Shown: one piece after another, positions 15,841-25,635 of the stretch
Position numbering within the stretch: the stretch's first letter is position 1
Layout: the number at the start of each line of letters is the position of its first letter
Assembly (NCBI RefSeq): GCF_013283855.1
Contig: NZ_CP054056.1
Location: forward strand, 1,240,001-1,304,000
Length of the DNA stretch: 64,000 bases
Source of the DNA: Aquiluna borgnonia
GTDB lineage: Bacteria > Actinomycetota > Actinomycetes > Actinomycetales > Microbacteriaceae
Direction: 5' to 3'
Program-made: the position numbers and the translations under genes
Notes under the pieces: generated by a model
What the model was told of the DNA's origin: nothing
The model's database searches: none
What the model saw: the letters and a program-made list of their open reading frames with translations, nothing else

Positions 15841-17325
15841 CTATTTCACCAGCGGGAACAAAATGGTTTCCCGAATTCCAAGACCGGTCAGGCTCATGAG
15901 CAAGCGGTCAATTCCCATCCCCATTCCACCCGATGGCGGCATGCCGAACTCAAGCGCCTTGAGGAACTCTTCGTCCAGTTTCATGGCCTCTGGGTCGCCA
16001 GCCTTAGCCAGTTCCATCTGAGCTACAAAACGCTCACGCTGCACAACCGGGTCAACCAGCTCGGAGTAGCCGGTGGCCTGCTCAAAGCCCCTGACGTAGA
16101 GGTCCCACTTCTCAACGACGCCACGCTTACTGCGGTGATCCCTGGTCAGCGGTGAGGTATCAACCGGGAAGTCGGTAACGAAGGTTGGCCGATCCAACCC
16201 GGGCTTCACAAAGTGCTCCCACAGCTCTTCAACATACTTACCGTGGAGCGGGTGATCGATCTCGATTCCTAGGCTCAGGGAAAGCTTCTTCAGCTCTGCG
16301 ATGTCGGTGTCCGGGGTAATTTCAACCCCGGCCGCCTCAGACAGGGACTCAAACATAGAAATTCTTGGCCACTGACCCGAGAGGTCATTCTCAGTGCCGT
16401 CATCCAGAGTGACGATGTGGGTGCCAAAGACATCCTTTGCCGCATTCTGGATCAGCTCCTGGGTCAGGTCAGCAATCGAGTTGTAATCGCCATAAGCCTC
16501 GTATGCCTCGAGCATTGCAAACTCTGGGGAGTGGGTGCGGTCCGCTCCCTCGTTGCGGAAGTTGCGGTTGATCTCATAGACCCGCTCAAGCCCTCCAACC
16601 ACGGCTCGCTTCAAAAATAACTCAGGGGCAATTCGCAAGAACAACTCGGTGTCGAAGGCGTTGGAGTGGGTCTTGAAAGGCCTTGCCGAAGCTCCACCGT
16701 GCACCACCTGGAGCATTGGGGTTTCAACCTCCATGAATGCTCGGTTGGAAAATGTGTTGCGCAGCGACTGCATCACCTCGGAGCGAATTTTCACAACCTC
16801 TCGAGCTCGATCTCTAACGATCAAGTCGATGTAGCGGTGCCGAACCCGGTACTCCTCACCGAGGTCATTGTGCAGATTTGGAAGCGGGCGAATCGTCTTC
16901 GCAGCCATCAGCCAGCTCTCCGCGAGGACACTGAGCTCCCCGCGCTTTGAAGTGATAACTTCTCCGGCAACAAAAATGTGATCGCCTAGGTCAACCAGCT
17001 CTTTCCACTGCTCTAGGGATTCCTCGCCAACCTTGTCGAGCGAAATCATCGCTTGGATTCGCTCACCTGTGCCAGATTGCAGCGAAGCGAAGCAGAGTTT
17101 TCCGGTGTTGCGCAGGAACATTACGCGACCGGCAATTCCAACCTGGTCGCCGGTTGCAATATCGGCCTCGAGGTTTGGGTACTGAGCCTTGATCGCTTCG
17201 ATGGTGTGAGTGACCGGTAGGGAGACGGGATAAGCATCCGAAAGCTCGTTTAGGCGCTCACGCTTTTGCAGGCGGATCGCAATCTGCTCAGGAAGGTCCT
17301 GGCCCTCTAACTCTTGCTCGCTCAC
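15841..17325 (-). CDS. lysS: Lysyl-tRNA synthetase, class II
   Basis: 494 aa. An OB-fold anticodon-binding domain (about residues 60-170) is followed by the class II core: motif 2 FRNEGADRTHSPEFAMLEAYEAY and motif 3 GGMGMGIDRLLMSLTG. It charges tRNA-Lys. GTG start; its first codons overlap the panC stop by 4 bp. Position between panC and clpC is the conserved actinobacterial arrangement. Confidence 0.96.
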   Translation of the reverse strand: MSEQELEGQDLPEQIAIRLQKRERLNELSDAYPVSLPVTHTIEAIKAQYPNLEADIATGDQVGIAGRVMFLRNTGKLCFASLQSGTGERIQAMISLDKVGEESLEQWKELVDLGDHIFVAGEVITSKRGELSVLAESWLMAAKTIRPLPNLHNDLGEEYRVRHRYIDLIVRDRAREVVKIRSEVMQSLRNTFSNRAFMEVETPMLQVVHGGASARPFKTHSNAFDTELFLRIAPELFLKRAVVGGLERVYEINRNFRNEGADRTHSPEFAMLEAYEAYGDYNSIADLTQELIQNAAKDVFGTHIVTLDDGTENDLSGQWPRISMFESLSEAAGVEITPDTDIAELKKLSLSLGIEIDHPLHGKYVEELWEHFVKPGLDRPTFVTDFPVDTSPLTRDHRSKRGVVEKWDLYVRGFEQATGYSELVDPVVQRERFVAQMELAKAGDPEAMKLDEEFLKALEFGMPPSGGMGMGIDRLLMSLTGLGIRETILFPLVK

Positions 17326-18167
17326 GATTTCCTATCGATGATCACATTGTCTAGCAGTCGAACATTCCCAACCTTGGCGGCAACAATCAGCAGCGCTGAA
17401 TTCTTGTTCACTTCGGTGGGTTCAAAGCTGATCGGATCAACCAGCTCTAGATACTCAAGCTTAGCCTCTGGGTGAATTTCAGCCTTTGCTCGCTCAAGGA
17501 TCTGCCCGCGGGTTGGAAGCGTGGCGCCGGCAAACAGCGCCCTACTCAAACTCTGAGCGATTGGTAATTGCTCGTTAGAGAGAAAACGATTGCGCGAGGA
17601 CATCGCCAGGCCCGAAGGTTCCCTCACCGTCTCGACCACCACCAAATGACAGTGGTGCCTTCCCCGAGCATTTCGATCCGCAATCAGCTGCGTAACGAGC
17701 GCCACCTGCTGGGCATCCTTCTGCCCAAAAAATGCGAAGTCAGGTTCAACCAGATCAAGTAGCCGGTTCACCACCAACAGCATTCCGTTGAAGTGACCCG
17801 GTCGACTCTCGCCTTCAAAACGGCTTGCTGCTGCAGGTGCCGAAGGGGCTTCCAGTTGCTCACCTGACGGGTAAATCTCCTGAACACTCGGGGCAAAAAC
17901 CACATCAACCTCAGCACTTGCCAACAGTTTGGCATCGGCGTCTAAGGTCCTGGGGTATCGGTCAAAGTCCTCGTTGGCACCAAACTGAGTTGGGTTTACA
18001 AAAATAGAGACGATCACAAAATCAGAGATTTGCTTGGCGCGCTCAACCAGTTTTAGGTGACCGGCGTGCAGGGCCCCCATGGTTGGCACAAATCCAATGG
18101 TCAGCCCCTTACCCCTGGTGCTTGACAGTGCCCCGGAGAGCTCCAGATTGAAATGCGCGGTAATCAC
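17322..18167 (-). CDS. panC: Pantothenate synthetase
   Basis: 281 aa. ATP-dependent condensation of pantoate with beta-alanine, the last step to pantothenate. The nucleotidyltransferase HIGH-like motif is PTMGALHAGHL; GQKDAQQ and the KMSKS-equivalent MSSRNRFLS are present. GTG start in a GTGA overlap with the DUF2520 gene. panD (beta-alanine supply) often follows in actinobacteria but is absent here and must be elsewhere or missing. Confidence 0.95.
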   Translation of the reverse strand: MITAHFNLELSGALSSTRGKGLTIGFVPTMGALHAGHLKLVERAKQISDFVIVSIFVNPTQFGANEDFDRYPRTLDADAKLLASAEVDVVFAPSVQEIYPSGEQLEAPSAPAAASRFEGESRPGHFNGMLLVVNRLLDLVEPDFAFFGQKDAQQVALVTQLIADRNARGRHHCHLVVVETVREPSGLAMSSRNRFLSNEQLPIAQSLSRALFAGATLPTRGQILERAKAEIHPEAKLEYLELVDPISFEPTEVNKNSALLIVAAKVGNVRLLDNVIIDRKS

Positions 18168-18856
18168 GCGAGGGCATCTCCCGCATCGAGCCGAGGGGCG
18201 GGTTGGTAAAGCGCCTTCTCAACAGCGCTTCTGACCACCGGACCAATCAGGTTTGCCGGTTGGCTCACTCCGGCATCCGCAAGAATGCCCACGGCCTGCT
18301 GCACCACCAGAGATGAAAAACTGCTCGCGACCTCATAGGCCTCGGCGTAAGCAGCGCGCTGCGACTCGAGGATTACAAATGGCTCGCCACCGAGTTCAAT
18401 GGCGAGGGCCTGGGCGATTGGCAACAGGGGCTCTGGAGCGGAGACCGCAATCGTGGTGTTTTTCAAAACGAGCAAGTCCATGCTGGTTCCGGTGAAGTGC
18501 ATAACTGGGTGCAGCGCTATTGGAACAGCCCCGCGCAAACCGGCTGCTGCCAAAACTTCGTAGCCACTCAGCGGCGAGACGTGAACCACAATCTTGCGAG
18601 GACCAAACAGGCCCAGATCGGTTAGCCCCTCGCACACCAACTGAACATCGGAATTTGGAACAGCCAGCAGCACCAGCTCTGCATCCTCCGCAACGGCAGC
18701 CATCGATGCAATTGGCAGATCTGGCAGTAGGGTTTCGATTCTTTCTATCGCCTCGGTTCCTTCAACCGCAGCCCCAATTAGCTCGTGCCCAGCCTGAGCC
18801 CACGCTTTGGCCAGCACCGGTCCAACCGGTTCACTTCCGATCACTCCCACCCTCAC
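18164..18856 (-). CDS. Rossmann-fold DUF2520 protein
   Basis: 230 aa. An N-terminal NAD(P)-binding fold (MRVGVIGSEPVGPVLAKAWAQAGH) resembles F420/NADP oxidoreductase, and a helical C-terminal DUF2520 domain follows. HPVMHFTG is the conserved central motif. This gene regularly neighbours panC, and a role in supplying pantoate (ketopantoate reduction) has been proposed for the family. That remains an inference; no direct evidence is in the sequence. Overlaps with panC and DUF3180 indicate co-translation. Confidence 0.87.
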   Translation of the reverse strand: MRVGVIGSEPVGPVLAKAWAQAGHELIGAAVEGTEAIERIETLLPDLPIASMAAVAEDAELVLLAVPNSDVQLVCEGLTDLGLFGPRKIVVHVSPLSGYEVLAAAGLRGAVPIALHPVMHFTGTSMDLLVLKNTTIAVSAPEPLLPIAQALAIELGGEPFVILESQRAAYAEAYEVASSFSSLVVQQAVGILADAGVSQPANLIGPVVRSAVEKALYQPAPRLDAGDALA

Positions 18857-19323
18857 GCTGCAACCTCTCCGTCAGGATCCTTGGGAAGCCGGCAGTTGTA
18901 TTCAGCCAGCACTCCGCCAACCAACATGGCGACCGAACTCAGAATTCCAAGCACGGTTTGTGACACAAGGCCAGCTGGGCCAACTGAAATCGTGAGCAGC
19001 CACAGCACCTGCCCAAGGTGCCAACCCAAAAAACCCGTGGCGGTGAGAATCACCGCCCGTGCCAACACCAGCAATCGAAAAGACAGCAGTGGATCTGGCC
19101 GCTTCACAGTTCCCGAATTCTTCGACTCGGTCTTGATGCGATAAATCAAAATCGGCAGAGTCGCCAGATAAATACCCAGGCCAATTCCAACCAGCGTCGC
19201 GGTGAGTGAACCATCGCTGACCGGAAAGCTGTATCCGGTGCTGACCAAAAACTCACTGCCGAGTGCTCCAAACGCCCCGCCCACCAGGAGGAAACCTGCC
19301 AAAAGCCGAAGACTAAGCCTCAT
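18853..19323 (-). CDS. DUF3180 family membrane protein
   Basis: 156 aa with four hydrophobic segments (residues about 5-25, 40-62, 80-98 and 118-142), typical of the actinobacterial DUF3180 family that follows folK in the folate cluster. Function unknown. It overlaps folK by 11 bp and the DUF2520 gene by 4 bp. Confidence 0.88.
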   Translation of the reverse strand: MRLSLRLLAGFLLVGGAFGALGSEFLVSTGYSFPVSDGSLTATLVGIGLGIYLATLPILIYRIKTESKNSGTVKRPDPLLSFRLLVLARAVILTATGFLGWHLGQVLWLLTISVGPAGLVSQTVLGILSSVAMLVGGVLAEYNCRLPKDPDGEVAA

Positions 19324-19819
19324 GGAATTCCCAAACCTCGTGCTCGAGAGAGCGGGCTAAATCCTGAACGCTACCCAGGCCGGGAAGCTTTGCCTGGGGA
19401 TCAAGCTGGGCCCAGGGCACCAAAACAAAGCCGCGCTCATGGGCTCTTGGGTGCGGAACGATCAGCGCTTTGGTCTCGATCAATTCAGTCCCGTAGGTGA
19501 TGATGTCAATGTCTAGGGTTCTAGCCGCCCAGCGCTCGATTCGAACTCTTCCAAATTGGTTCTCGAGACGGTTTAGCTCTTCGAGCAGAGCCTTGGGTTT
19601 GAGGCTGGTGGCAATTTCCACCACGCCATTTAGATACTTGGGCTGGGCCTGGTCAACACCCGCCTTGGTCACCGCGTGAGACTCGTAGAGCTTTGATTGC
19701 CCGAGTACCTTTATCCCCGGCGTCCTTGCCAGGGCGGCAATTGCAGATTGAATGGTTTGGACTCGGTCACCCAGGTTACCTCCGAGTGCCAAAACCGACC
19801 TAGTCTTCTCGCCTGCCAT
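19313..19819 (-). CDS. folK: HPPK, 6-hydroxymethyl-7,8-dihydropterin pyrophosphokinase
   Basis: 168 aa. Transfers pyrophosphate from ATP to hydroxymethyl-dihydropterin. The start LALGGNLGDR and the signature RWAARTLDIDIITYG (metal-binding D-D pair) with VPHPRAHERGFVL are intact. Starts ATG 19819 and overlaps folB by 20 bp. Confidence 0.95.
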   Translation of the reverse strand: MAGEKTRSVLALGGNLGDRVQTIQSAIAALARTPGIKVLGQSKLYESHAVTKAGVDQAQPKYLNGVVEIATSLKPKALLEELNRLENQFGRVRIERWAARTLDIDIITYGTELIETKALIVPHPRAHERGFVLVPWAQLDPQAKLPGLGSVQDLARSLEHEVWEFHEA

Positions 19820-20162
19820 GCTGAACGCTCACGGTTACGTCTGAAAAAACATGGTCTATCGGGGCCTGAGGCTTGTGCACGGTGATCTTGCAGAAGGTTA
19901 TTTTTGAATCCAGGGAAATCACCGCAGCCAGCAGGTGTTCTGCAAGGGTCTCAATCAAATCAAAAGTGTTTGATTTGGCACTCACGACCAGAAGATCTGC
20001 AACTGCTGCGTAAGAGACGGTCTGTGAAATCTGATCACCGGCCTCGGCCTCAAGCTGGTACTCAACGTCAATCAAAAACTTCTGACCGTAGGCACGCTCA
20101 TGCTCGAGCACCCCGTGGTAGGCAAAAACCTCAAGGCCGCTCAGCTGCAGGGTGTAGCGCAC
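19800..20162 (-). CDS. folB: Dihydroneopterin aldolase
   Basis: 120 aa. Converts dihydroneopterin to hydroxymethyl-dihydropterin plus glycolaldehyde. It has the family pattern LSGLEVFAYHGVLEHERAYGQKFLIDV, with catalytic E in HGVLEHE and the later lysine in ITVHKPQAPI. It sits between folP and folK, with its start overlapping the folP stop. Confidence 0.95.
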   Translation of the reverse strand: MRYTLQLSGLEVFAYHGVLEHERAYGQKFLIDVEYQLEAEAGDQISQTVSYAAVADLLVVSAKSNTFDLIETLAEHLLAAVISLDSKITFCKITVHKPQAPIDHVFSDVTVSVQHGRRED

Positions 20163-20986
20163 TAGATGGACTCCTTGAGCTTTTTCACAATCGCAATTGT
20201 GTCAGCTGTGAGCTCAACATTGTGAACCCTGACCCCCCATAGCCCGCGCTGCAACAGCAATGCGGTCAGAACGGCAGTTGCAACATCCCTGCGCTGATTA
20301 GTTACACCGGCCGGATTTTCAGAATCCAACGCGGTAGCCAGAAAGCGCTTCCTGGAGGCGCCCACCAAAACCGGTAGCCCAAGGTTCTCAAGCTCATCTA
20401 ACCGAGCCACCAGCTCCCAGTTCTGATCGATGTCTTTTGCAAATCCAAGACCCGGGTCGACAATAATTCGATCCCTGGAAATGCCTGACGCGATTGCAAC
20501 CGCAACCTGCTCACTGAGCTCAGCCACCACATCCTTGGCAACATCCCGATAGCCGTTGAGTTGATCCATCACCTGCGAGTGTCCACGCCAATGGCCAAGA
20601 ATGTATTTGCAACCGAGCGGAGCTAGGGCGGCAAACATCTGCTTGTCCGCAAGACCGCCCGACACGTCGTTGACGTAATCAGCACCGGCTAACACCGCAA
20701 GCCGCGCGGTCTCTGCGTTCATGGTGTCGATGGAAACCTCAACATCGAGTTCGGCCTTGAGTGCGGCGATAACACCCAGAACACGCTGCTGCTCTTCAGC
20801 TGGGCTGACTCGATTTGCTCCAGGCCGCGTGGACTCGCCACCAACATCCAAGATGTGTGCGCCCTGAGCGACCAAAAGTCTGCCCTGCTCGAGAGCTGCC
20901 TCTGGATTTAGAAAAAGCCCACCGTCACTGAATGAGTCTGGGGTCACATTGATGACTCCCATTACCTTCGGGGCCTGCCAAATCAT
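20162..20986 (-). CDS. folP: Dihydropteroate synthase
   Basis: 274 aa TIM barrel condensing p-aminobenzoate with the pterin pyrophosphate; the sulfonamide target. The first DHPS signature is GVINVTPDSFSDGG, the second is DVGGESTRPGA, and the C-terminal pair is VGASRKRFL and RVHNV. Complete. ATG start in a 4-bp overlap with folE. Confidence 0.96.
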   Translation of the reverse strand: MIWQAPKVMGVINVTPDSFSDGGLFLNPEAALEQGRLLVAQGAHILDVGGESTRPGANRVSPAEEQQRVLGVIAALKAELDVEVSIDTMNAETARLAVLAGADYVNDVSGGLADKQMFAALAPLGCKYILGHWRGHSQVMDQLNGYRDVAKDVVAELSEQVAVAIASGISRDRIIVDPGLGFAKDIDQNWELVARLDELENLGLPVLVGASRKRFLATALDSENPAGVTNQRRDVATAVLTALLLQRGLWGVRVHNVELTADTIAIVKKLKESI

Positions 20987-21534
20987 CGGCCGATCAGCCC
21001 CATTACCTCGGCACGCTGGACCGGATCAGAGAACTTTCCTCTGGTCGCCATGGTGATGGTATTGACCTCGGGCTGTCTGGCACCGCGACTAGCAACGCAC
21101 TGGTGACGAGCCTCGATAACCACTACAACGCCCTGGGCATCCAAGCCCTGCATCAAGGCATCGGCAACTTGGGCAGTCAGGTTCTCCTGGAGCTGGGGTC
21201 GAGAGGCAAGTATCTCAATGACGCTGGCTAACCGGCCAAGCCCGGCAACCTTCGCCGATGGCAGGTAGGCAATGTGAGCAAATCCAGTAAAAGGGAGCAG
21301 GTGGTGCTCGCAGATTGAGACCAGCTCGATGTCCTTGAGGATTACCGCCTCGTTGTGCTCCGCGGGAAAGAGTTCTCCCAGGGCATCGAGCGGATCTTTA
21401 CCGATTCCTTTGAAAAAGGACTGGTAGGCGTCGGCTACTTTGGAGGGGGTTGCAGAAAGCTCTGGGCGATCCGGATTCTCGCCGATAGCAATCAGCAGCT
21501 CGCGAACCGCAGCCTTTATCCGATCAGCTTGCAC
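20983..21534 (-). CDS. folE: GTP cyclohydrolase I
   Basis: 183 aa. Opens the folate pathway by turning GTP into dihydroneopterin triphosphate. Zinc and active-site signature: SICEHHLLPFTGFAHIAYLP, with QLQENLT and ARHQCVASRGARQ. I choose GTG 21534 ([14 protein letters not shown]) rather than the open-frame start at 21579: AAGGA lies 5 nt upstream, the overlap with ftsH becomes 11 bp instead of 56, and family members begin at this point. Confidence 0.93.
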   Translation of the reverse strand: MQADRIKAAVRELLIAIGENPDRPELSATPSKVADAYQSFFKGIGKDPLDALGELFPAEHNEAVILKDIELVSICEHHLLPFTGFAHIAYLPSAKVAGLGRLASVIEILASRPQLQENLTAQVADALMQGLDAQGVVVVIEARHQCVASRGARQPEVNTITMATRGKFSDPVQRAEVMGLIGR

Positions 21535-23500
21535 TTTCTTCCTTGGTCTCGGGCTTTGGCTCCTCTGGAAGAGCTTCAAGCTGCTTAACCTTGCGCCTTG
21601 GAACCGCGATTGGTCCCTTGGTGCTGAGGGTGCGCTTGGTGGAGGAACGCCAGGTGGTGCGATCTGGAAGCTTCTTAATCCCCTTGAAGATCTTGGCGAT
21701 TTCGTCTTGGTTCAGAGTCTCCTGCTCCAGGAGCGCTTTGGCCAAGCGGTCCAAGATCACTCGGTTGGAGGTTAGGGCCTTGTGGGCCTCATCGAGCGCC
21801 CCATCCAGGATGATTCGGACTTCGGCATCAACCTGCTGGGCTAACTCGTTGGAGTATTCGCGCTGCGAACCCAGGTCTCTTCCCAGGAATGGCTCGGAAG
21901 ATCCGCTCCCCAGCGAAATTGCCCCAACGCGCTGGCTCATGCCGTATTTGGTAACCATGGTGCGGGCGATGCTGGTGGCCTTCTCGAAGTCATTTGATGC
22001 ACCGGTGGTTGGGTCCTTGAAAACAATTTCCTCGGCGATTCGACCACCCATGGCATAGGCAATTTGATCCAGCAACTGGTTTCTGGTGATCGAGTAGCGA
22101 TCCTCCATTGGCATCACCATGGTGTAACCGAGGGCCCGACCTCTGGGGAGGATAGTGATTTTGGTTACCGGGTCCGAGTGGTTCAGGCTGCCGGCAACCA
22201 GGGCGTGGCCTGCCTCGTGGTAGGCGGTGATTAGGCGCTCGTGGTCCCGCATCAGGGTGGACTTCTTCTGAGGTCCGCCAATGACGCGATCAATGGCCTC
22301 ATCAATAATCTCGTTGTCGATCACCTTGCGGTTCAGTCGCGCTGCCAAAAGTGCAGCTTCGTTCAACACGTTGGCCAAGTCGGCTCCGGTGAAGCCGGGG
22401 GTTCTTCTGGCGACCAGCTCAAGATCGACATCCTCGGACAGCGGCTTGTTCTTGGCGTGAATCCCGAGGATCTGCTCCCTGCCCTTTAGATCCGGCGAGG
22501 ACACCCCGACCTGACGGTCAAAACGGCCTGGACGCAGCAGGGCTGGGTCGAGCACGTCCGGCCGGTTTGTAGCGGCAATCAGGATTACGTTGGTGTTGGT
22601 GTCAAAGCCGTCCATCTCAACCAATAGCTGGTTCAGGGTTTGCTCGCGCTCATCGTTTCCGCCACCGATGCCGGTACCGCGGTGGCGACCAACCGCGTCA
22701 ATTTCATCCACGAAAATGATTGCCGGGGCGGCCTGCTTGGCCTGGTCAAAAAGATCTCGAACCCTCGAAGCACCGACACCCACAAACATCTCCACAAAGT
22801 CCGATCCGGAGATAGAGAAAAATGGCACGCCGGCCTCGCCTGCGACAGCTTTGGCAACCAAAGTCTTACCGGTTCCTGGAGGGCCGTAGAGCAAAACTCC
22901 GCGAGGAATCTTCGCTCCCATCTCCTGGAACTTCTTTGGGTCCTTTAGGAAGTCCTTGATTTCAACAAGCTCCTCCATAGCCTCTTCGATGCCTGCGACA
23001 TCTTTGAAGGTGATGCTCGAAGTCTCCTTGGTGACCATCTTGGCTCTGGACTTACCGAAGTTCATGACCCCTCGGCCACCGCCACCCATTGATCCCATCA
23101 GGAACCAGAACAGCGCAACCAGAATGATGATCGGAAGCAGGGAACCGAGCAGGGCAACGTACCAGGGGGTGCGGACCACCTCATCGGTCCAACCGTCTTG
23201 AACAGGCGCTGCCGCAACTGCCTGAGCAACCGCGACCTCTCGACCCATGGCGTAGAAGAACTGAATGTGGTCACCGTATTCGGCATCCGCCTGGCTGAGC
23301 ACAACATCGACCCGCTGATCGCCGTCAAAGATTTTGACGGTCTTGGCCTTGCCGGTCTCAATCAGCTCGAGACCAACCTGGGTGTCAACCTTGGTGTACT
23401 GCTGGGCAGTCATCAACTGGCTACCAATCAGCATTACGGCAAGTGCCAACCCAATCCACAACCAGGGACCGCGCAAAAACTTTTTCATAGACGTCTTCAT
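21524..23500 (-). CDS. ftsH: ATP-dependent zinc metalloprotease FtsH
   Basis: 658 aa membrane AAA+ protease that degrades misfolded membrane and regulatory proteins. Two N-terminal transmembrane helices (about 14-31 and 113-136) flank a small periplasmic domain. Walker A is GPPGTGKT, Walker B is IIFVDEID, the SRH region is followed by the zinc site HEAGH, and there is a charged C-terminal tail ([13 protein letters not shown]). Start: ATG 23500, or ATG 23488 (MKKFLRGP). Upstream lies hpt, 26 bp away. Confidence 0.96.
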   Translation of the reverse strand: MKTSMKKFLRGPWLWIGLALAVMLIGSQLMTAQQYTKVDTQVGLELIETGKAKTVKIFDGDQRVDVVLSQADAEYGDHIQFFYAMGREVAVAQAVAAAPVQDGWTDEVVRTPWYVALLGSLLPIIILVALFWFLMGSMGGGGRGVMNFGKSRAKMVTKETSSITFKDVAGIEEAMEELVEIKDFLKDPKKFQEMGAKIPRGVLLYGPPGTGKTLVAKAVAGEAGVPFFSISGSDFVEMFVGVGASRVRDLFDQAKQAAPAIIFVDEIDAVGRHRGTGIGGGNDEREQTLNQLLVEMDGFDTNTNVILIAATNRPDVLDPALLRPGRFDRQVGVSSPDLKGREQILGIHAKNKPLSEDVDLELVARRTPGFTGADLANVLNEAALLAARLNRKVIDNEIIDEAIDRVIGGPQKKSTLMRDHERLITAYHEAGHALVAGSLNHSDPVTKITILPRGRALGYTMVMPMEDRYSITRNQLLDQIAYAMGGRIAEEIVFKDPTTGASNDFEKATSIARTMVTKYGMSQRVGAISLGSGSSEPFLGRDLGSQREYSNELAQQVDAEVRIILDGALDEAHKALTSNRVILDRLAKALLEQETLNQDEIAKIFKGIKKLPDRTTWRSSTKRTLSTKGPIAVPRRKVKQLEALPEEPKPETKEESAS

Positions 23501-23526
23501 CTGAGGCTGATGCCCCTCTCTAATCT

Positions 23527-24072
23527 CTAGCTGTAGACGGCTGGGGACAGAATCCCAACGCCGTCCATTGACCGGTAGGACTCGTTGAAATCGAGTCCGT
23601 AACCGACAACAAACTCATTGGGGATATCAAACCCCACCCATCTGACAGCTATTTCAACCTTCGCCGCATCTGGCTTGCGCAGCAGCGTCACAATCTCTAC
23701 AGATGCTGCCCCACGGGCCTTGAGGTTGGCTGTGAGCCAGGAAAGCGTGAGGCCGGAGTCGATGATGTCTTCAACGATCAGCACATTGCGATCTTTGACA
23801 TCGGTGTCCAAGTCTTTGAGAATTCGAACCACGCCCGAGGAAACCGTCCCAGAACCGTAGGAGGAAACCGCCATCCAATCCTGCTTGGTCGGAATCTGCA
23901 TGGCCCTCGAGAGATCAGCCATGAACGGGACCGCACCCTTGAGAATTCCCACCAGCAAAACATCTTTGTCCGCGTAGAAAGCGTCAATTTTTGGAGCTAG
24001 CTCTTGAATCTTCTCCCGAATCTGCTCCGCGGTGACTAGAACTTCTTTGATGTCCGGGTGGTTGAGATGCAC
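23527..24072 (-). CDS. hpt: Hypoxanthine phosphoribosyltransferase
   Basis: 181 aa purine salvage enzyme. The PRPP-binding motif is VLIVEDIIDSGLTLSWL, the flexible loop region is SYGSGT, and the C-terminal pattern is IPNEFVVGYGLDFNESYR. GTG 24072 (HLNHPDIKEVLV follows) is preferred: it overlaps the tilS stop by 1 bp (TAGTG), and AGGAG lies 7 nt upstream. The open frame reaches 24177 but those codons are inside tilS. Order tilS-hpt-ftsH-fol is standard for the phylum. Confidence 0.95.
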   Translation of the reverse strand: MHLNHPDIKEVLVTAEQIREKIQELAPKIDAFYADKDVLLVGILKGAVPFMADLSRAMQIPTKQDWMAVSSYGSGTVSSGVVRILKDLDTDVKDRNVLIVEDIIDSGLTLSWLTANLKARGAASVEIVTLLRKPDAAKVEIAVRWVGFDIPNEFVVGYGLDFNESYRSMDGVGILSPAVYS

Positions 24073-25094
24073 TAGCAGGCTCCTGGGTTTTGGGGCTTGG
24101 TCTTGGTAAAGATCAGCTGGTCTTTTACCCGCTCTACTGTAATGCCAGATAGCGAGGCAGGTTTCTGCCCGTGCCAATTGGTGATCAGCTCCTCAACCTG
24201 CTGAATTTGGGCCTGGGTTGCTCCCCCCGCTCCGGCGGCGGTGGCGATTAGGTGAAGTGCCTTGGTTCGGACTGCGCGTGGAGCTTCCGCAAACTTCGAC
24301 ACTTGGTAAGCCACGCTCTTGGCCGTTGCAGAAAGCTTTGCCGAGGCAGTCAGTTCGCCTGCCAAGGCGGTTATAACCTCGTCAGCCTCTGCCGCCATGC
24401 CCGCGGTCCTCGCGAGCGCCGAGGCAAAGCCCGGCCCGAGCTCTTGCTCCAGCGTGGCAAGTAGGTTTCTGGCCCTAACTCGCAAAAACTTCGGGTCTTG
24501 ATTGTGCGGGTCCTCCCAAAAATTCAATCCCTGGTCTCGGCAGGCGGTTCTGAGGTCCGATCTAGATAGTCCTAAGAACGGTCTGAGCAGATTTCTAGCG
24601 GGATCGAAACTTTCCATACCGGAGATCGAAGTGAGGCCGGAACCCCTGGCCAACCCAAGCAGCACGGTCTCGGCCTGATCCTCAAGATTGTGCCCGGTTA
24701 GCACCGCGGCAGCCCCCTCCGAGATCCGGACGCGCTCAATGGCCTGATAGCGGGCAGCTCTGGCAGCAGCCTCCAAGCCCTCTCCGTTTGGTTTAACTTC
24801 AACCTTGACCACCAGAACCGGGTGCAATCCCAGCCCCTCACAAGTCAGCTTGGCCTGGTGGGCGATATCCTCAGATCCCGACTGAAGACCGTGATCCACA
24901 ATTACCGCACCGCCGGCAAGCCCCATGCGCGGCGCCTCAAACGCCAGAGCGGCTGCGAGAGCGACTGAATCCCCGCCGCCGGATACTGCCGCCAGAACCA
25001 ATTCACCCTTGTGAAGGTTCAGAATCTGCAGCGACTCTCGAACCGCACGCCGAGCGTCCGCCACCGCACTGGTGAGCCTTGGTCGCACTGGCAT
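24072..25094 (-). CDS. tilS: tRNA(Ile)-lysidine synthetase
   Basis: 340 aa PP-loop ATPase that modifies C34 of tRNA-Ile(CAU) to lysidine, needed to read AUA. The PP-loop motif SGGGDSVALAAAL (normally SGGxDS) is near residue 45. The TilS-characteristic HNLEDQAETVLLGLARGSG and NLLRPFLGLSRSDLRTACRDQGL follow. ATG 25094 is chosen; a TTG at 25121 is in frame. A dacB gene often precedes tilS in actinobacteria but is not here. Confidence 0.93.
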   Translation of the reverse strand: MPVRPRLTSAVADARRAVRESLQILNLHKGELVLAAVSGGGDSVALAAALAFEAPRMGLAGGAVIVDHGLQSGSEDIAHQAKLTCEGLGLHPVLVVKVEVKPNGEGLEAAARAARYQAIERVRISEGAAAVLTGHNLEDQAETVLLGLARGSGLTSISGMESFDPARNLLRPFLGLSRSDLRTACRDQGLNFWEDPHNQDPKFLRVRARNLLATLEQELGPGFASALARTAGMAAEADEVITALAGELTASAKLSATAKSVAYQVSKFAEAPRAVRTKALHLIATAAGAGGATQAQIQQVEELITNWHGQKPASLSGITVERVKDQLIFTKTKPQNPGAC

Positions 25095-25141
25095 GGTTCT
25101 CGATTCGATAATCTTTTCCAAAAGCCTATTTAGGAGAAGCA

Positions 25142-25621
25142 GTGTCTTACGACGTAGTTATTGAGATTCCAAAGGGATCCCGCAACAAATATGAGGTTGA
25201 CCACGAGACCGGACGGGTCTATTTGGACCGTGTGCTGTTCACCGGATTCGTTTACCCAACCGACTACGGCTTCTTTGAGAACACCCTTGGTGGCGATGGC
25301 GACCCACTGGATGCACTGGTTTTGCTTGAGTACCCACTGTTCCCCGGTGTCGGAGTGAAAGTTCGCCCGGTAGGCATGCTTGTCATGGAGGATGACGGTG
25401 GAGTAGACGAGAAGGTGCTCTGCGTCCCTCACAAGGATCCACGCTGGGGCCACATCCAAGACCTAGGCGATGTTTCTGCGCAGGTCAAGAACGAAATTGA
25501 ACACTTCTTCTCGCACTACAAAGACCTCGAGCCCGGTAAGTGGGTCAAGATTCAGGGCTGGAAGGACAAGGCAGCCGCCGAAGAGGTAATCGCCGCCGCC
25601 TACGCAAACTACAAGCACTAG
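25142..25621 (+). CDS. ppa: Inorganic pyrophosphatase
   Basis: 159 aa soluble family I pyrophosphatase that pulls biosynthetic reactions forward. Active-site residues lie in [24 protein letters not shown] and the signature [13 protein letters not shown] start with TTTAGGAGAA upstream. It is divergent from tilS with 47 bp between, and the NTF2-like gene follows 14 bp downstream. Confidence 0.96.
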   Translation: MSYDVVIEIPKGSRNKYEVDHETGRVYLDRVLFTGFVYPTDYGFFENTLGGDGDPLDALVLLEYPLFPGVGVKVRPVGMLVMEDDGGVDEKVLCVPHKDPRWGHIQDLGDVSAQVKNEIEHFFSHYKDLEPGKWVKIQGWKDKAAAEEVIAAAYANYKH

Positions 25622-25635
25622 TTTCAGGAGAAACC

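Noticed and set aside
24073-24177. Longer hpt reading frame
   Set aside because: The extra codons are inside tilS; GTG 24072 has AGGAG at the right distance and fits family length.
25540-25635. N-terminal extension of the NTF2-like protein
   Set aside because: Lies within ppa out of frame; GTG 25636 has its own Shine-Dalgarno.
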